Shown here one piece after another: positions 1 through 11,503 of a DNA stretch of 64,000 bases (its first letter is position 1; each line of letters begins with the position of its first letter). Source of the stretch: Diplolepis rosae (lineage: Eukaryota; Arthropoda; Insecta; Hymenoptera; Diplolepididae); the NCBI GenBank assembly GCA_030998225.1, contig JAPYXD010000680.1, positions 17,806,501 to 17,870,500 on the forward strand. Reading direction: 5' to 3'. The notes under the pieces were generated by a model. That model had not been told where the DNA came from. It worked only from the letters and a program-made list of their open reading frames with translations, and ran no database searches. Made by a program: the position numbers and the translations under genes.

Positions 1-12
1 AATTTATATCTA

Positions 13-188
13 CACTGAGAAAAAAATGCTATTGAATCAGTAGCATTTCTTTCCAAAAGCATGTACATATATCACGGATTCAAATCAATATGCTATAGAA
101 TTAGTAACATATTTATTGGTTCTTGTAGTATATTTTTATGAATTCATAATATACATGCTTTTGATTCAATAGCATTTTTTTCTCAGTG
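13..188. mobile_element. Palindromic MITE, family M1 copy 1
   Basis: The ends are inverted repeats (CACTGAGAAAAAAATGCTAT and its complement) and TA dinucleotides flank both sides (11-12, 189-190), as expected for a Tc1/mariner-mobilised MITE. The interior is also loosely palindromic. A second copy sits at 35183-35342 inside another element. No coding capacity. Confidence 0.85.
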
Positions 189-191
189 TAG

Positions 192-497
192 TTAGTCGAA
201 AAACTTTGCGGAGTTTTTTGAGTATAATAGAGACACTTAAAACAGAGTGTTAAGATCAATTTATTCTAGCCAAATATTCTTTATTATTATCGACAATGTT
301 ATACCATTTTTCGGACAGAGCTATTATTCCATCAGTATAGAACTTCTGCGGTTTCTGGTTGAAAAACAGAATCAAGTGATTTTCACAAGCCTCTCTTGAA
401 GCTAGCTTAGTTTCATAAAGAGTTCTGCAGAGATCGAAACAAGTGGTAGTCTGAGGGTGCTTTGTCTGGGCTATACGCTCGATGCATCAAAACTTCC
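192..497 (-). pseudogene. Mariner transposase, C-terminal fragment
   Basis: On the minus strand, 497 to about 258 reads as the C-terminal third of a mariner (SETMAR-like) DDE transposase. It begins WEVLMHRAYSPDKAPSDYHL, which carries the third catalytic Asp in the SPDxAPSDYH motif, continues with RSLQNSL, and after a frameshift and stops reads EACENHLILFFNQKPQKFY and DGIIALSEKW to a natural-looking stop. The sequence TTAGTCGAAAAACTTTGCGG near 192 resembles a mariner terminal repeat. The matching N-terminus lies on the same strand at 3640-3998, so this is one element split by the insertion at about 498-3600. The region with the first two catalytic Asps is not found. Inactive. Confidence 0.8.
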
Positions 498-1411
498 CAC
501 ACGGGAAAAAAGGCCGACTAAACGGTACTCGTTTTTGGGTTAACCGTACTCGAAGAGCAGGTTGCGTTAACCTGCAGCATCCGCGTAAGCAAATCCGTAT
601 TGGAGCAGTCTCAGCCCTGTCCGACGAAGTCCTTTTTCAATGTTAAAAAAGTCGTCTCTTAGTGATGACAGGTGGAAACTAATCCGTAAGGCGGCGTCAC
701 CTCCGTCCTCTCATATGAAAGTATTGTTTTATATGGAGAAAATTGATAAACAATTAAAGTTTTATCATTTTTGAAGAACTAAGATTATCAATTTTATTGA
801 AATAACATTTTAAAATACTAATCAGAACTTGAAACATAAAATAGTTATAACACTCTAGAAAATTAATCGCAAAAATACAAGAAATAAATTGTCTTGCATA
901 TAGGATCCATATATCACGAATAATTAGAGTAAAATTATTTTTTTATTAATATTGCTTTACCAATATCGATAATAATGGAAATATTAGCGATATATTTATT
1001 TATTGCTTTTCTTCATTAACTGCCTTATTTTATGTTGATAATACAAAATATTATATGCATTTCATTATGAGTAACAAGACCTTATCATTTGATCTAATAT
1101 AGTTGCTTTAATAAAGTATAAATATTAATTGATGGATTGAATTAATATATATTAATTATATATAATTAATTCAAGCAATCAATTATTAATGATCTAATAA
1201 AAAATGCAATTAATAAAATAATCGAAAAAATAAAAATTGTCTATTATTATATTATTATGAAACATTAATCATATTCAAATTATTTTAATGAACTAATATG
1301 AAACATTATAGATAGGACTTGTATCGACCCTTTGATGAATATTCGATATATGTATAAATTGGCTTTAGGGTCCAGAAATAATGAAAACTCAGTTCTTACA
1401 TTCTTTCAAAC

Positions 1412-1440
1412 GTTTCGACTCAGGTTGGAGTCCTCATCAG
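1412..1440 (-). ncRNA. Hammerhead-ribozyme-like core (left arm)
   Basis: Read on the minus strand: CTGATGAG, then GACTC, a six-base loop CAACCT, the complementary GAGTC, then GAAAC. This is the universal hammerhead core CUGANGA / stem II / GAAA with a perfect 5-bp stem II. Downstream GTA could be a NUH cleavage triplet, but stems I and III are not convincing by eye. Hammerheads are known in retroelement and satellite repeats. Activity here is inferred, not shown. Confidence 0.4.
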
Positions 1441-2703
1441 TGAGAATTTATTTCTATAAAAAATACAAAGGAGGAATCTTAAAAATTGCCCGTGTGACGG
1501 ATAAACATTGTAGTAAAAAAGTGATATAAGAATTGCAGGTGTGAAAATAAAATTGGACTAAGTGACTAAATTTGCGATACAGTAAAACTGTAACAAAACT
1601 GTACAAAAAATTTTTTTTCCATTAAATTGCTAAAGAGAACCTTAAAGAAACATTGTAATAAAATGATATAAATAAATTATGCATGTGAACCTATAAAATT
1701 GGTCTAAACTGAATGTAATGAACTGTACAGAAAAAAATTTTCTATAAAAATACAAAGGAAGAAACATGAGCAATTTGAAACTGTGACCGATGAAAATTAT
1801 GTTAAAAATAATGTAAAAGAATTGCAAGTTTGAAATTAAAAAATTGGTCTAAATAACTAAATTTGCTAAAAGGTAAAGCTGTAAAACCTTAATTTGAAAA
1901 AATACTAACAAGAGAGACTTAAAAGTAACAACAGTTTTTGTTACAGTTTTACTGTATCGCAAATTTAGTTATTTAGTCCAATTTTATAGTGTGAAACTTG
2001 CAATTTTTTTTACATAATTTTTTAACAGTATGTTCATCGGTCACACGTTCAAGATTTCAAGTTTCTTCCTTTATCTTTTTATAAAAAATATTTCTGTACA
2101 GGTTTTTTTACATTCTTTTACATTTTTTTACATTTTTTTACATTTTTTAAATTTAGTTTAGACCATTTATAGTTTCATTTGTACAATTCATTCATATCGG
2201 TTAACCAAAATTGTTATCTGTCATACGTGTTACTTTTAAGTCTCTCTTGTTGGTAATTTTTTCAAATTAAGTTTTTACAGTTTTACTTTTTAGCAAATTT
2301 AGTTATTTAGACCAATTTTTTAATTTCAAACATTATTTTGAACATAATTTTCATCGGTCACAGTTTCAAATTGCTTAAGTTTCTTCCTTTGTATTTTTAT
2401 AGAAAATTTTTTTCTGTACAGTTCATTACATTCAGTTTAGACCAATTTTATAGGTTCACATGCATAATTTATTTATATCATTTTATTACAATGTTTCTTT
2501 AAGATTCTCTTTAGCAATTTTACGGAAAAAAAATTTTTTGTACAGTTTTGTTACAGTTTTACTGTATCGCAAATTTAGTCACTTAGTCCAATTTTATTTT
2601 CACACCTGTAATTCTTATATCACTTTTTTACTACAATGTTTATCCGTCACACGGGCAATTTTTAAGATTCCTCCTTTGTATTTTTTATAGAAATAAATTC
2701 TCA

Positions 2704-2732
2704 TTGATGAGGACTCCAACCTGAGTCGAAAC
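2704..2732 (+). ncRNA. Hammerhead-ribozyme-like core (right arm)
   Basis: This is the mirror copy of the motif at 1412-1440 in the other arm of the palindrome. Stem II (GACTC / GAGTC) and GAAAC are intact, but the first core base is changed (TTGATGAG instead of CTGATGAG), which would be expected to impair catalysis in known hammerheads. Low confidence as a functional RNA. Confidence 0.3.
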
Positions 2733-3639
2733 GTTTGAAAGAATGTAAGAACTGAGTTTTCATTATTTCAGGACCCTAAAGCCAATTTATACATATATCG
2801 AATATGAAACATTATTGAACGTTAAATTGACAAATAATTAAAATATTTAGTCAGTTGAAATCCATAAGAAATCTTGCACTGAAATAATTGCACCATGGAG
2901 AGAAAAAGTCGAACAATAAATTTTTGCAAAAATTGTTATAGCACCTATTAAAAGGGTATTCCATTAAATCAAAAAAACTTTAATATTTCACGCGGAAGTT
3001 GTCAATATTCTGATCCATTTTTTAAATTACAGTAGGCATCAAAAATATACAATCAAACTAATAAATAAATCACTCAATAGCATTTTTCAAAAACTTTAAA
3101 TGTATTTATTACTTTTCTTTTGGTGCTTATTTCACTTACTTATCAACAATTTTCTATCACATGTGTATTAGCTTTTTAATCCCAGACAAATATATCAATG
3201 CATGATAAATAGAAATCATTATTTAGATAAAAAAGCTTCATAAACTCGTTAAAAACAAATTAAACATTTTCCTTCAAATATTTAATATCATTAATTCCAT
3301 AAATTAATTTTGTTAATGAGATATAAGTACACTTACTCAGTTCTGATTTACTTACTCAGTTCATGTTTATGACTAAATAAATTTGCACTAGATACACTAA
3401 ACTTCATTAATAATGAAAACAATTATTAAAATTTAGAAAATGCTTCCATTTCTCTAATAATTGTTTAAATTTGTTCATAAACACCATGCAAAACAATACT
3501 TTCACCTGTGATTAGTTTTCACCTGTCATCACTAAGAGACCGAAATTTAGCTCGTCGTCGGATAGGGCTGAGTAGAGTAGATTTTACTCGGTTTCCGCGT
3601 CGACGCTACCGAAGAATGAAAATATAGCGCAGTACGAAT

Positions 3640-3998
3640 CACATTATCAACATTTTAAGTGTTCATTTTGCGCTATTTCTTCAGTTTGGTGTCTTATCAC
3701 CAAAATCTTACCCAATCGTTACCGAAATGATATTCAAATCGGTAACAGTTCGGTTCACGCGACCCACCAGGGATTATGTCAGTCTTTCTCAATTTTTTCT
3801 AGAATTTTATTACTTTTTTCAGTAATTGGCCGACCACCACGGGGCTCATCTTTGACATCGAAATTTCGAGAACGAAAGCGAGCAAATCATTTTGATACCA
3901 TAAACACCACAAATTTTTTTACTGGCCTGCTAAGCGTTGTCACCTTTGTCAAAGTGGTATTGTGAAATATAGTGAATTTTCTCTTTATTCGGGTCCAT
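3640..3998 (-). pseudogene. Mariner transposase, N-terminal fragment
   Basis: On the minus strand a start at 3998 gives MDPNKEKIHYISQYHFDKGD, then a stop, then a frame related to the mariner N-terminal helix-turn-helix region (ICGVYG, and after frameshifts FDVKDEPRGGRPITEKSNK and ILEKIEKD). This is the DNA-binding half of a SETMAR-like mariner. The C-terminal third is at 192-497, beyond the foldback insertion. Several frameshifts and stops make it non-functional. Confidence 0.75.
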
Positions 3999-5916
3999 TT
4001 TCGAACTTGAATACTTTTGATGCACTTCACTGATTTCAATAAAATTTTACGCAAGAAAGGGCCTTAAGTGCCACCTTTCAAACGCGTCATTAATGGGACT
4101 GGTGGTTGCTGAGTTTTAATCACTTTTAACTCCATCTGTCGGAGAACGTCACGAAATTTTTTCGCCTAGCCAATATAATTTGTGATAATTAAATTGGCAT
4201 GTCGTTAGTTCTTTTCCCGATTTTTAGGTGGTGAAAAACATAAAAATTAGAAAGGTCAAACGTTCCCAAAAATTTGTCATGCATGATTTTAAGAGTTTAT
4301 TTTTGTAAAAAGAATGAAAAAAAATTAAATAGCTTAATTTGGTTATAAATTACTGTCTTAAATTTATAAAACCAAAGTAAAAAAACGTAATATTTCATTT
4401 AAACAGAACTTTTCTCTCAGTGCAAGTTTTAATTCATTGTAATAAATCTTTCAGAAAGCTGACATAAAATCCTGAAATAATTGATATATTTAATTTGTCT
4501 TGATTATTTGGATTCTAGATTGAATCCCTGATTTATCCGATTATTTCAGGTTCACTTTACTTATTAAAGAAAATTAATTTACTCTCGCAAAATCGATTTA
4601 TTCGTAATTAAATTTCTTACCTATCTAGCGTGTTAATCAGGCAGTATAGCATAACCGATAAAGCAAGACTGGCCGTCTCAGAGCTAAAGATAATTATTTA
4701 TAATTTATTTAATATCCACGATTTAATGACGTTAATTACTGAGTAAGGGAGCTCTAGTCTTAGTGATATTAAACGATCCCTCCTAAATGAAACCCTGATA
4801 GGTATATACATATATCTATAGTTCTGCATCTTGTGAGTTCTGTACTTTACACTGTAAAAAATTTCTGTTGGAATTTCACAACTAATAAATTAGAAGTTTA
4901 TTTCCGAAACATTATATGATCTTACTACTTATAAAATGTACGTATAGGTGAACAATAAACCAAAGATGGTATTTTAAATTTAAAGGAAAAAATTCCATAC
5001 ATAAACACTTGACGCATAAACTTAGCTAAGAGATTTATTATTAATCATTCATATTCAAAAAGTACTCAAACAATAAATAATGTTGATGAACATGTCTATC
5101 TGAATGAAGGCATGAAATAAAATTGTAAATTTGTGAAGAAATAACGCAATGTTTCGAAAATCATATGTAATCAAGTAAAAACTTTAAATTTTAAAGTGAA
5201 ATGTTTGATACGATGTCTGCTATTATATTGACCCAGAATTCATAGAATTTTTGTTAATTTCTCGTTATTTTGATATTCTAATCTTTTACAGAAATTTTGA
5301 ATTAATCTTTGAATTTATGGCACTGAAGAGGGCCCCCATATGTGGTCGAAACATTTGCCTTTCTTTCTTTTTTTGCGTATTTTTATATCCAATAGTGATA
5401 ATTTTAATCGAAGAAAATAAAAAAAACTGACCCTATGTTAAAATAACGAGAACTGAACAAAAATTCTAAAAAGTTTAAACTCAACATCATTGATTTTAAT
5501 CAAATTCAAAAGCACATGCTTCAAATTTATCAATTTTACTTGGTTACAATCAACTACTTAAAACCTTAAAAATTAACTCATTGAATTTTATTTGTGAGGA
5601 AATGATACAAATATTTAACAATAAGTAACAAATATGAAATCGTGGCAACGTCGCATTTTGGAAAACAGATATGTCCTCAAGGATTTGGGCAAGGGTCGTT
5701 GTACAGTCGTCAGGTAATCTCCAAGGACCTGGGTTCAAATAAAGTAATTTACGTGTTTAGGCAAGGTTTCTATATAGCAATTTGAATTTCAGGAAAACGG
5801 GATTTTACTTGAATTGCCTTGCGTGAGGAGACAACTCTATGGTACATAATTCAAGGGAACGGAAAAACCCACTACAATTTAGGAAACCGTAATTGATGGC
5901 GTTGTGCATTGAGACA
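3999..5916. other. AT-rich spacer, no gene recognised
   Basis: Contains the 5' flank of the decayed mariner (to about 4250), then about 1.6 kb of AT-rich DNA without a supported reading frame. A CTCAGTGCA block near 4410 resembles an unpaired MITE end. A hammerhead-like core lies at 5323-5352. A GACCTGGGTTCAAAT stretch near 5725 looks like a tRNA B-box remnant. Confidence 0.6.
5323..5352 (+). other. Hammerhead-like core motif, isolated
   Basis: CTGAAGAG is followed by GGCC, a nine-base loop, GGTC and GAAAC: core nucleotides plus a 4-bp stem II that includes one G-T pair. Flanking GGCA and TGCC could pair as stem I, but that leaves no room for stem III. Probably a decayed relative of the motif in the 1.3-2.8 kb palindrome. 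Confidence 0.25.
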
Positions 5917-5918
5917 TA

Positions 5919-6839
5919 CCAGGCCTAGAAGTATGAAACCGGAATTTCCCTATAGATGTTGCTTCCCACCAGTTTAGGGACCGTATGACCGCCTCTGCAG
6001 CGCCGTCTTCTCCCTCTAGCAGCTGAGAAAGGTTTTCAGTAGACAACAACCCGAAGTTCGTATTACAGTGTATTTACTACAAGCATCAACATGTCAAGTT
6101 TTGTGCCTACGAACTACGATTTGCGGACAGCACTGGTTTTTTGTCATCACTTGAAGAAAACTGCTGCTGAATCGCATCGAATGCTTGTCGAAGCTTACGG
6201 TGAACATGCTCTTGGCAAAACACAGTGTTTCGAGTGGTTTAAAAAATTCAAAAGTGGTAATTTTGATGTGAGAAACGAAGATCGTGGAAAACCACCGAAA
6301 AAGTGCGTTTGGTGGTATCAGAAGGGTGTTATCTATTATGAGCTGCTAAAACCTAGTGAAACTGTCAACACCAATCGTTACCAATAGCAAATGTTCGATT
6401 AAAATCGAGCATTACAAGAAAAACGACCGGATTATCGAAGAAGGCAACACAAAGTCATTTTTTCTTCACGATAATGCCCCATCACACATAGCGAAACGGG
6501 TCAAGGAAACGATCGAGACGTTCAGTTGGGAAATACTGGTGCATGCCGCTTATTCTCCAGGCTTGGCTCCGTCAGATTACCATCTGTTCGTATCACTGGG
6601 CCACGTTCTCGCTGAACAACGCTTCACTTCGTACGAAAATGTACGAGAATGGCTGGATAACTGGTTTGATTTAAAAGACGAACAGTTTTATTGGCGTGGC
6701 ATTCATCACCTTCCGGGGAGGTGAGAAAAATGTGTAAATAGCAATGGAGATTGCTTTGAATAAAATATTTTTGATCATTTTCATGCAACAGACGTCTAAC
6801 TTTCGCAAAAAAATTCCGGTTTCATACTTCTAGACCTGG
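5919..6839 (+). mobile_element. Mariner element with internal deletion
   Basis: Terminal inverted repeats of about 30 bp (CCAGGCCTAGAAGTATGAAA at the left, complement of CCAGGTCTAGAAGTATGAAA at the right, one mismatch in this stretch) are flanked by TA at 5917-5918 and 6840-6841. At 921 bp it is about 0.4 kb shorter than the usual ~1.3 kb mariner. The missing part is the central coding region. Well-preserved ends suggest it could have been mobilised in trans until fairly recently. Confidence 0.92.
6091..6724 (+). pseudogene. Mariner transposase, internally deleted
   Basis: The frame from 6091 gives a mariner N-terminus (MSSFVPTNYDLRTALVFCHH, then the HTH region KTAAESHRMLVEAYGEHA and QCFEWFKKFKSGNFD). 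After KPPKK it jumps in frame to CVWWYQKGVIYYELLKPSET, so roughly 110-150 codons with the first catalytic Asp are gone. A stop after NTNRYQ and a frameshift in a T-run near 6460 follow. The second frame then carries HDNAPSH (second Asp) and SPGLAPSDYHLF (third Asp) to WRGIHHLPGR and a premature stop. Not able to make active transposase. Confidence 0.9.
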
Positions 6840-6841
6840 TA

Positions 6842-7261
6842 TATATTGCAAGTTAAATTCCAAGCAGAGCTTTTGAACATGCTCCGTTTGTGTTTTATCA
6901 TAGTGCTTGTATATTTTTTTTTACAATTATTAGTAATCGTTTACTCAGCGACATTTTATTATAGAGAAGAAAAGATATTTAAGTAAAATTAGAAGTGAAA
7001 ACTATCCAGGGAAAAAAAAACTTCGACAAATGTGATGAAATTGAAATTATAGATGATGTTTCCGATGATTATTCTGAAGGCAATTAATGAAATAGTATAT
7101 TTCATAGCGCCTCTTATGAAAATCCGATTTTCAGTACCTGTAGAGCGAGTTGAAACTTTTAAGGTCTTTTTTATTCTTTCCGGGAATTCTCACCATCCGT
7201 AATCTTTCGGGGGTGATAAATGCTTATGCTTAAGACACTGTTTTTGAAAAAAAAGGTTGCG
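6842..7261. other. Spacer without recognised feature
   Basis: AT-rich DNA between the mariner and the TTAA-flanked element. No ORF, RNA gene or repeat recognised. Confidence 0.5.
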
Positions 7262-7265
7262 TTAA

Positions 7266-8347
7266 GGAGGTTCTATCGGTACATAGCTAGTCAAAACAAA
7301 ACATTTCGTGCAGTTGATTCACGAGGTACTTGATGTGGCAACACTGCCTCGCTTTTTTAGTGTCCCTTCTGAATTTGGCATGATAAGAGGCATTTTATTG
7401 AACTAGATTATAAATCTAAGGCATTCAGGTGTGAATACTATGACAGGGAAAACGTGTATGTAGGCTCAATGTTTCTTTTTGAATAGCACGCCATAACCTA
7501 CCAACGTATACTCAGCTGCGGTGTTGTCATATCTACTACATTATCACTCAATATCATGATTTTTGTAACATTTATTTCCATTTTCATTGATTTACAAGTA
7601 CCCTTCTAACAATATTGTATGCTAATAGTATATTACGTGCCTAGACGCACAATGAGGGTTATTGCGTGACGAGCGACAATGCTCGCAGGAGATCGAAGCC
7701 GAGGCGCGATCAGTTCTGCGAGCATTGTTGCGAGTCTCGTAATTTCCCGAATTGTGTGCATTGGCACGTATTCTATTTTATGTGACTTCGGTGCGTATAC
7801 GACTTTTTATGCGTACACTCGAATTAAATCTAGTATTGTAGTTGTTTGCGGCGCTAGTCATTACACTTGATATGTCACGACTAGTCCCTGGCCATTTTGA
7901 TTTTATCGATCTTGTGTAGTAGTAAAGAAGAAAAAGAAGAAGATTGTGCTCCGTTGCATGGCTTTAGGCGCATGCGTAGTTCAATTTTTACATTCCATTC
8001 CTCTGTAGCGCAATATGCTACATTGCGTTACTGATAACTGTAGCGAAAAAACGAGTTTGCGCGCCGGTGGCACATAAAAGTAATTTTTAGATATTTTTCT
8101 CGCTATTATAAAATATTTCATCAATATTGTACCGTTAATAAATGTGTGGTGGGTAATTGAAAACAATGAAAAGGTAGTTGTCCATAAGAGCACATGTTAA
8201 ATGACGGAAAATGTTTATTAAAATATCTTAGCTCATAGGTACCCTGGAGTCTTGAAAATTTGACTGATTCATTTTTATGCATTTAAATAACTATGTTTCA
8301 AGTTTCATCCTTTTCTGACCGTTAATTCGTTTTACGATAGAACCTCC
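7266..8347. mobile_element. TTAA-flanked TIR element (piggyBac-like, non-autonomous)
   Basis: Inverted ends GGAGGTTCTATCG (7266) and CGATAGAACCTCC (to 8347) lie between TTAA tetranucleotides at 7262-7265 and 8348-8351, the target duplication of piggyBac-type elements. The short TIR fits a non-autonomous derivative. It carries no transposase frame and hosts a nested M2 MITE at 7636-8074. Superfamily assignment rests on the TTAA only. Confidence 0.6.
7636..8074 (-). mobile_element. MITE family M2, copy A
   Basis: Ends are CGTGCCTAGACGC and GCGCCGGTGGCACA, short inverted termini flanked by TA (7634-7635, 8075-8076). It is the reverse complement of copies B (51521-52035) and C (61275-61798), sharing blocks such as CACACAATTCGGGAAATTAC, GAGTGTACGCATAAAA, CATGCGCCTA and the internal palindrome TCCTGCGAGCAT/ATGCTCGCAGGA. 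Copy A lacks part of the middle. Non-coding; the 63-aa frame on the + strand is incidental. Confidence 0.85.
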
Positions 8348-8351
8348 TTAA

Positions 8352-9332
8352 AGGTGATAAAGCTGGTTTTATGTTGTTTATTATGAATAATGGTAGTTTT
8401 TAACCCTGTAAATACCAAAGTCTTATATATATATTTCATTACAGATCATATTGTTAGAGCGTCCTAAGAGTAGATATAAAAAATAAATTCTTAAAATGAC
8501 GAATTTTAAGGTTAAAAATCGTAGTTTTAACCCGCTTTACAGTTACATAAAATAAAAATTGTCGTTTCCAGCTTTCTAAGGCTTTGTTTTTAATTCTTTA
8601 GGATTGCTTCCTTTTCAAATTCGATAATAGTAATTGATAATGGAACAAGAATATTTTATTTGCAAATTTTTAGGGATGTTCTTAAAGTGTTAATTTTAGT
8701 TAATACCGATTTTTTTAAACTCATTTGAATCATTTTAAAATACTTGAAAAAAGGCTTGTAAAATTAATTGCACTTACAAGCAGCAACCAAAGAAATACCT
8801 ATTTTTAATTTTTATTAGGTATGGTTCTATGTTTTAGCGAGTTGTTCGTTTTGTCAGTTACTACGCAGAATGAATTTTTGATTCTTGCTGGTGCACTTTT
8901 TCCACTTCTACGTAAAGCATTCACACTTTTTACTTTAAAACTGAGTGCTACTATTTTCCACAATGTAGGAGCTTTCTGTCTAGAATAAAAAAATAAGAAA
9001 TATGGTTTCTTAAGGTTTTCAGGATCGCTGAACTTTAATCCGGTCTCATGATTTAAAAATTTTACGATTCAACATGAATTTTAAATGGCGGATTATTATG
9101 GCGAACCATATTACAAGAAAGCAATGTAGTTTCTTCCGCTTTTAAAACAGAAAATGCAATCTGCTTGAAAATCAGGTTTTCAAAGTTTTTGAGGTCAATA
9201 AATTGGATTACTGTATATATTTGAATATCATAATTTCGAGATTAAACTTGGATTCATCGACTTAAAAAACTTCCAGAAACTGATTTCCACGCAAATTGCA
9301 TCTTCTGTTATGAAAATTAAAAAAAAAACCAA
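8352..9332. other. Spacer with degenerate repeat sequence
   Basis: No gene recognised. The stretch 9020-9330 (GAACTTTAATCCGG, ATGGCGGATTATTATGGCG, TTTGAGGTCAAT, TTCGAGATTAAAC) resembles 9720-9990 and 16130-16330, a diffuse family rich in 'tttgaggtcaaatt' phrases. Confidence 0.5.
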
Positions 9333-9713
9333 CATTGAGAAAAAAGATTTGATTGAATCAAAGAAGATAATTTGTTTGATCGACTTTCTTTGATTTAAAG
9401 AAATGATTTGTTTAAATGAAACAAAATTTGTTTGGTTCAAACAAAATATCTTTAGACCAAATAAATATTTGTTGGAATCAAATAATTTTCTGCCTTAAAT
9501 CAAACAATTTATATCTTTGACCATATATCATTGCATTAATTTCTTTCTTTTGAAAAAAAATTAATTTGATTCAAACAAATATTTATTTGGTTCAAAGATA
9601 TTTTGTTTGAATCAAACAAATTTTATTTCATTTAAACAAATCATTTCTTTAAATCAAAGAAAGTCGTTCAAACAAATTATTTTCTTTGATTCAATCAAAT
9701 CATTTTTCTCAGT
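9333..9713. mobile_element. Palindromic MITE made of AATCAAA-type repeats
   Basis: Left end CATTGAGAAAAAAGATTTGA and right end (complement of CACTGAGAAAAATGATTTGA) are inverted, and nearly the whole 381 bp folds on itself through repeats of TTTGATTCAAACAAAT type. The terminal CAYTGAGAAAAA resembles family M1, so it may be a distant relative. Apparent ORFs on both strands (MNQTNF...) are the two palindrome arms read in mirror image, not genes. Confidence 0.8.
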
Positions 9714-11503
9714 GAAATCACTTATTTGTAATATAGTCCGCCATATTGAATTAGCCATTTTACATTTCAAGTGTTTGAGGCTCAAATTAGATCCAGTATC
9801 TCCAAAAATTTAATGAAACTGAGTTTTACGTATATGATAGGTATTTTTTAATTTTATTCCGTTATTTCACATCCTTCATTTCGAATTGAAGAGTTTTGGA
9901 GATTTTGAGATTAAATTCGAATTCAGTGATCTTAAGAAACTTCGATTTGTGATATTGAAAAAAATATAATTCGAGAATCAATTTTTTATCCAATGAAAGA
10001 AAGGGAGAGGGTGAAACCTGCAGAAAAATATTTATTTATTTATTTGGCATACCTCTAATAAATAATCCAAGAGAATTTATACCTTTATTAGATGAGAGTA
10101 AATTTGTTTAATGAAAAATTCGCAAGATGAATGCGGACGTAAAACAAGGAGACCTCATGATACATAAAACCTATTTCAGAGGATGATAGTTATGTTGAGC
10201 ACGAATCCCTGCTGAGCTGACACAATGCACGCGCCACTCTTGTTCACCGAAATGGATCATCTAGCTTCTAGCTGGTCTACCTCTCATGCCTGCTGCTGCC
10301 TCCCACAGCAACATGCATCTTCGCTTTTACCATTTACCTCGCCCATCTTTCAATAAAATATTACTCTACGTACCTTGCACGTCCCAGCAAGAAATTTCAT
10401 TCAATTCAAAACAGATTTTATCATTTGTTTTAGTACTTATAAATAATTGTCAAATCTCATATTATCGCTCAGAAAAAATAAAATTATGGTGCTTATCACT
10501 AATTAAATGAATTATATTGTAAGATATTCGTTGATAATGTCTCATATTATATGATACACAAAAAGTACAAATTCTATAAAAATTTCGAAGTTAGGTTTAG
10601 ATTTCTGAATCCCAAAAGCCTTATAAAACCGAGTTTCAATCAGTCGTACCATTTTTGTGAAATTTCATAAAGTTTGGTATTATCTGATTTGAATAAATGT
10701 TTTGGACTTGTGATAAGTTGGAAATGAAAAGAATGGAAGAAAATGCACCCCCGGCGCCATCTTTAGAGCCTTTCAAAAAATACAAAAAAATAAAGCTTAT
10801 TTTCGCTTTCTTTTAAATTCAAATTTTAAATGTGGAAAAAAAGGTCCACATCAATCTTAACTTGGTCACGTGGTCCACCTAGAACGTGGCCTTAAGAATA
10901 TATATATTATATATGTACCAATATGAGATGCAGTGTCATTAAATGGCATAACAGAATCATATCATGATATTTTGATGTCGATGAAGAAATTCTTCATGAC
11001 GTTGACGAGGTTCTATTCTAAAGAGAGACTATGAAGTTCCACACCCACTAGGTGATATCTGATGCATTCAAATGTCGAATGGCTAATAATTTTCTAAACT
11101 CCATAGTGGAATACGCGCCATGCATTCACCCTTTCATTCTCTTACTTTTTAGAGGCCTCGCCTTCTCAGATTTCAATCGCAGAGGAAAAGACCATACACT
11201 ATGCTAAATGATCTGCAACTCATGCTTTGCCAGTTAGTTTACTGACACTGGATGCGTTACTTTTCATTTCACTATCCAGTGGGAGTGAATATATACTGAT
11301 TTTTCTTGTATACATTCTTTGAAGACCAGTAAATGTCAAAACTTCATAATTCAAAGATTAAACTATTTATGAAATTTCTACATTTGAATATGTCTAAAAT
11401 TAAAAGCTTGAAAATCAAAAACTTACTGATTCAAAGATTTCTCAGGAAAGGTGTCAAATTTTTTAAATTTTAAATAGACTTTTTAATCTTAGCCTCAAGA
11501 AAC
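9714..11503. other. Spacer, no gene recognised
   Basis: Includes a degenerate repeat tail (9720-9990), a less AT-rich stretch at 10130-10390 and a small hairpin near 10980 (GATGAAGAAATTCTTCATGA). No frame is supported by homology or splice signals that I can see. Confidence 0.5.

Larger units (their letters stand above)
1339..2806. repeat. 1.47-kb palindrome with internal tandem units
   Basis: The sequence from 1339 to about 1620 is repeated as its reverse complement at about 2530-2806 with few mismatches, including the end block GGACCCTAAAGCCAATTTAT. The inner part carries several direct and inverted copies of a roughly 250-300 bp unit (GTTACAGTTTTACTGTATCG, CCAATTTTATAG, CATCGGTCACA, TTTCTTCCTTTGTA). 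The whole could fold into a giant hairpin. No ORF of interest. It is the core of the surrounding foldback element. Confidence 0.85.
498..3600. mobile_element. Foldback element inserted in a mariner
   Basis: Imperfect inverted repeats at about 600-780 and 3440-3600 face each other. The clearest shared block is CTTAGTGATGACAGGTG (near 656) and its complement (near 3518). Between them lies a second, much larger palindrome (1339-2806). The left boundary sits where the mariner reading frame WEVLMH stops near 498. The right boundary is vague, around 3600. No transposase ORF is present, so it would be non-autonomous. Superfamily unknown. AT-rich stretches at 700-1330 and 2810-3440 hold nothing else I can identify. 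Confidence 0.65.

Noticed and set aside
9228..9813. Paired ORFs MNQTNF... on opposite strands
   Set aside because: They are the two arms of the palindromic MITE at 9333-9713 read in mirror image.
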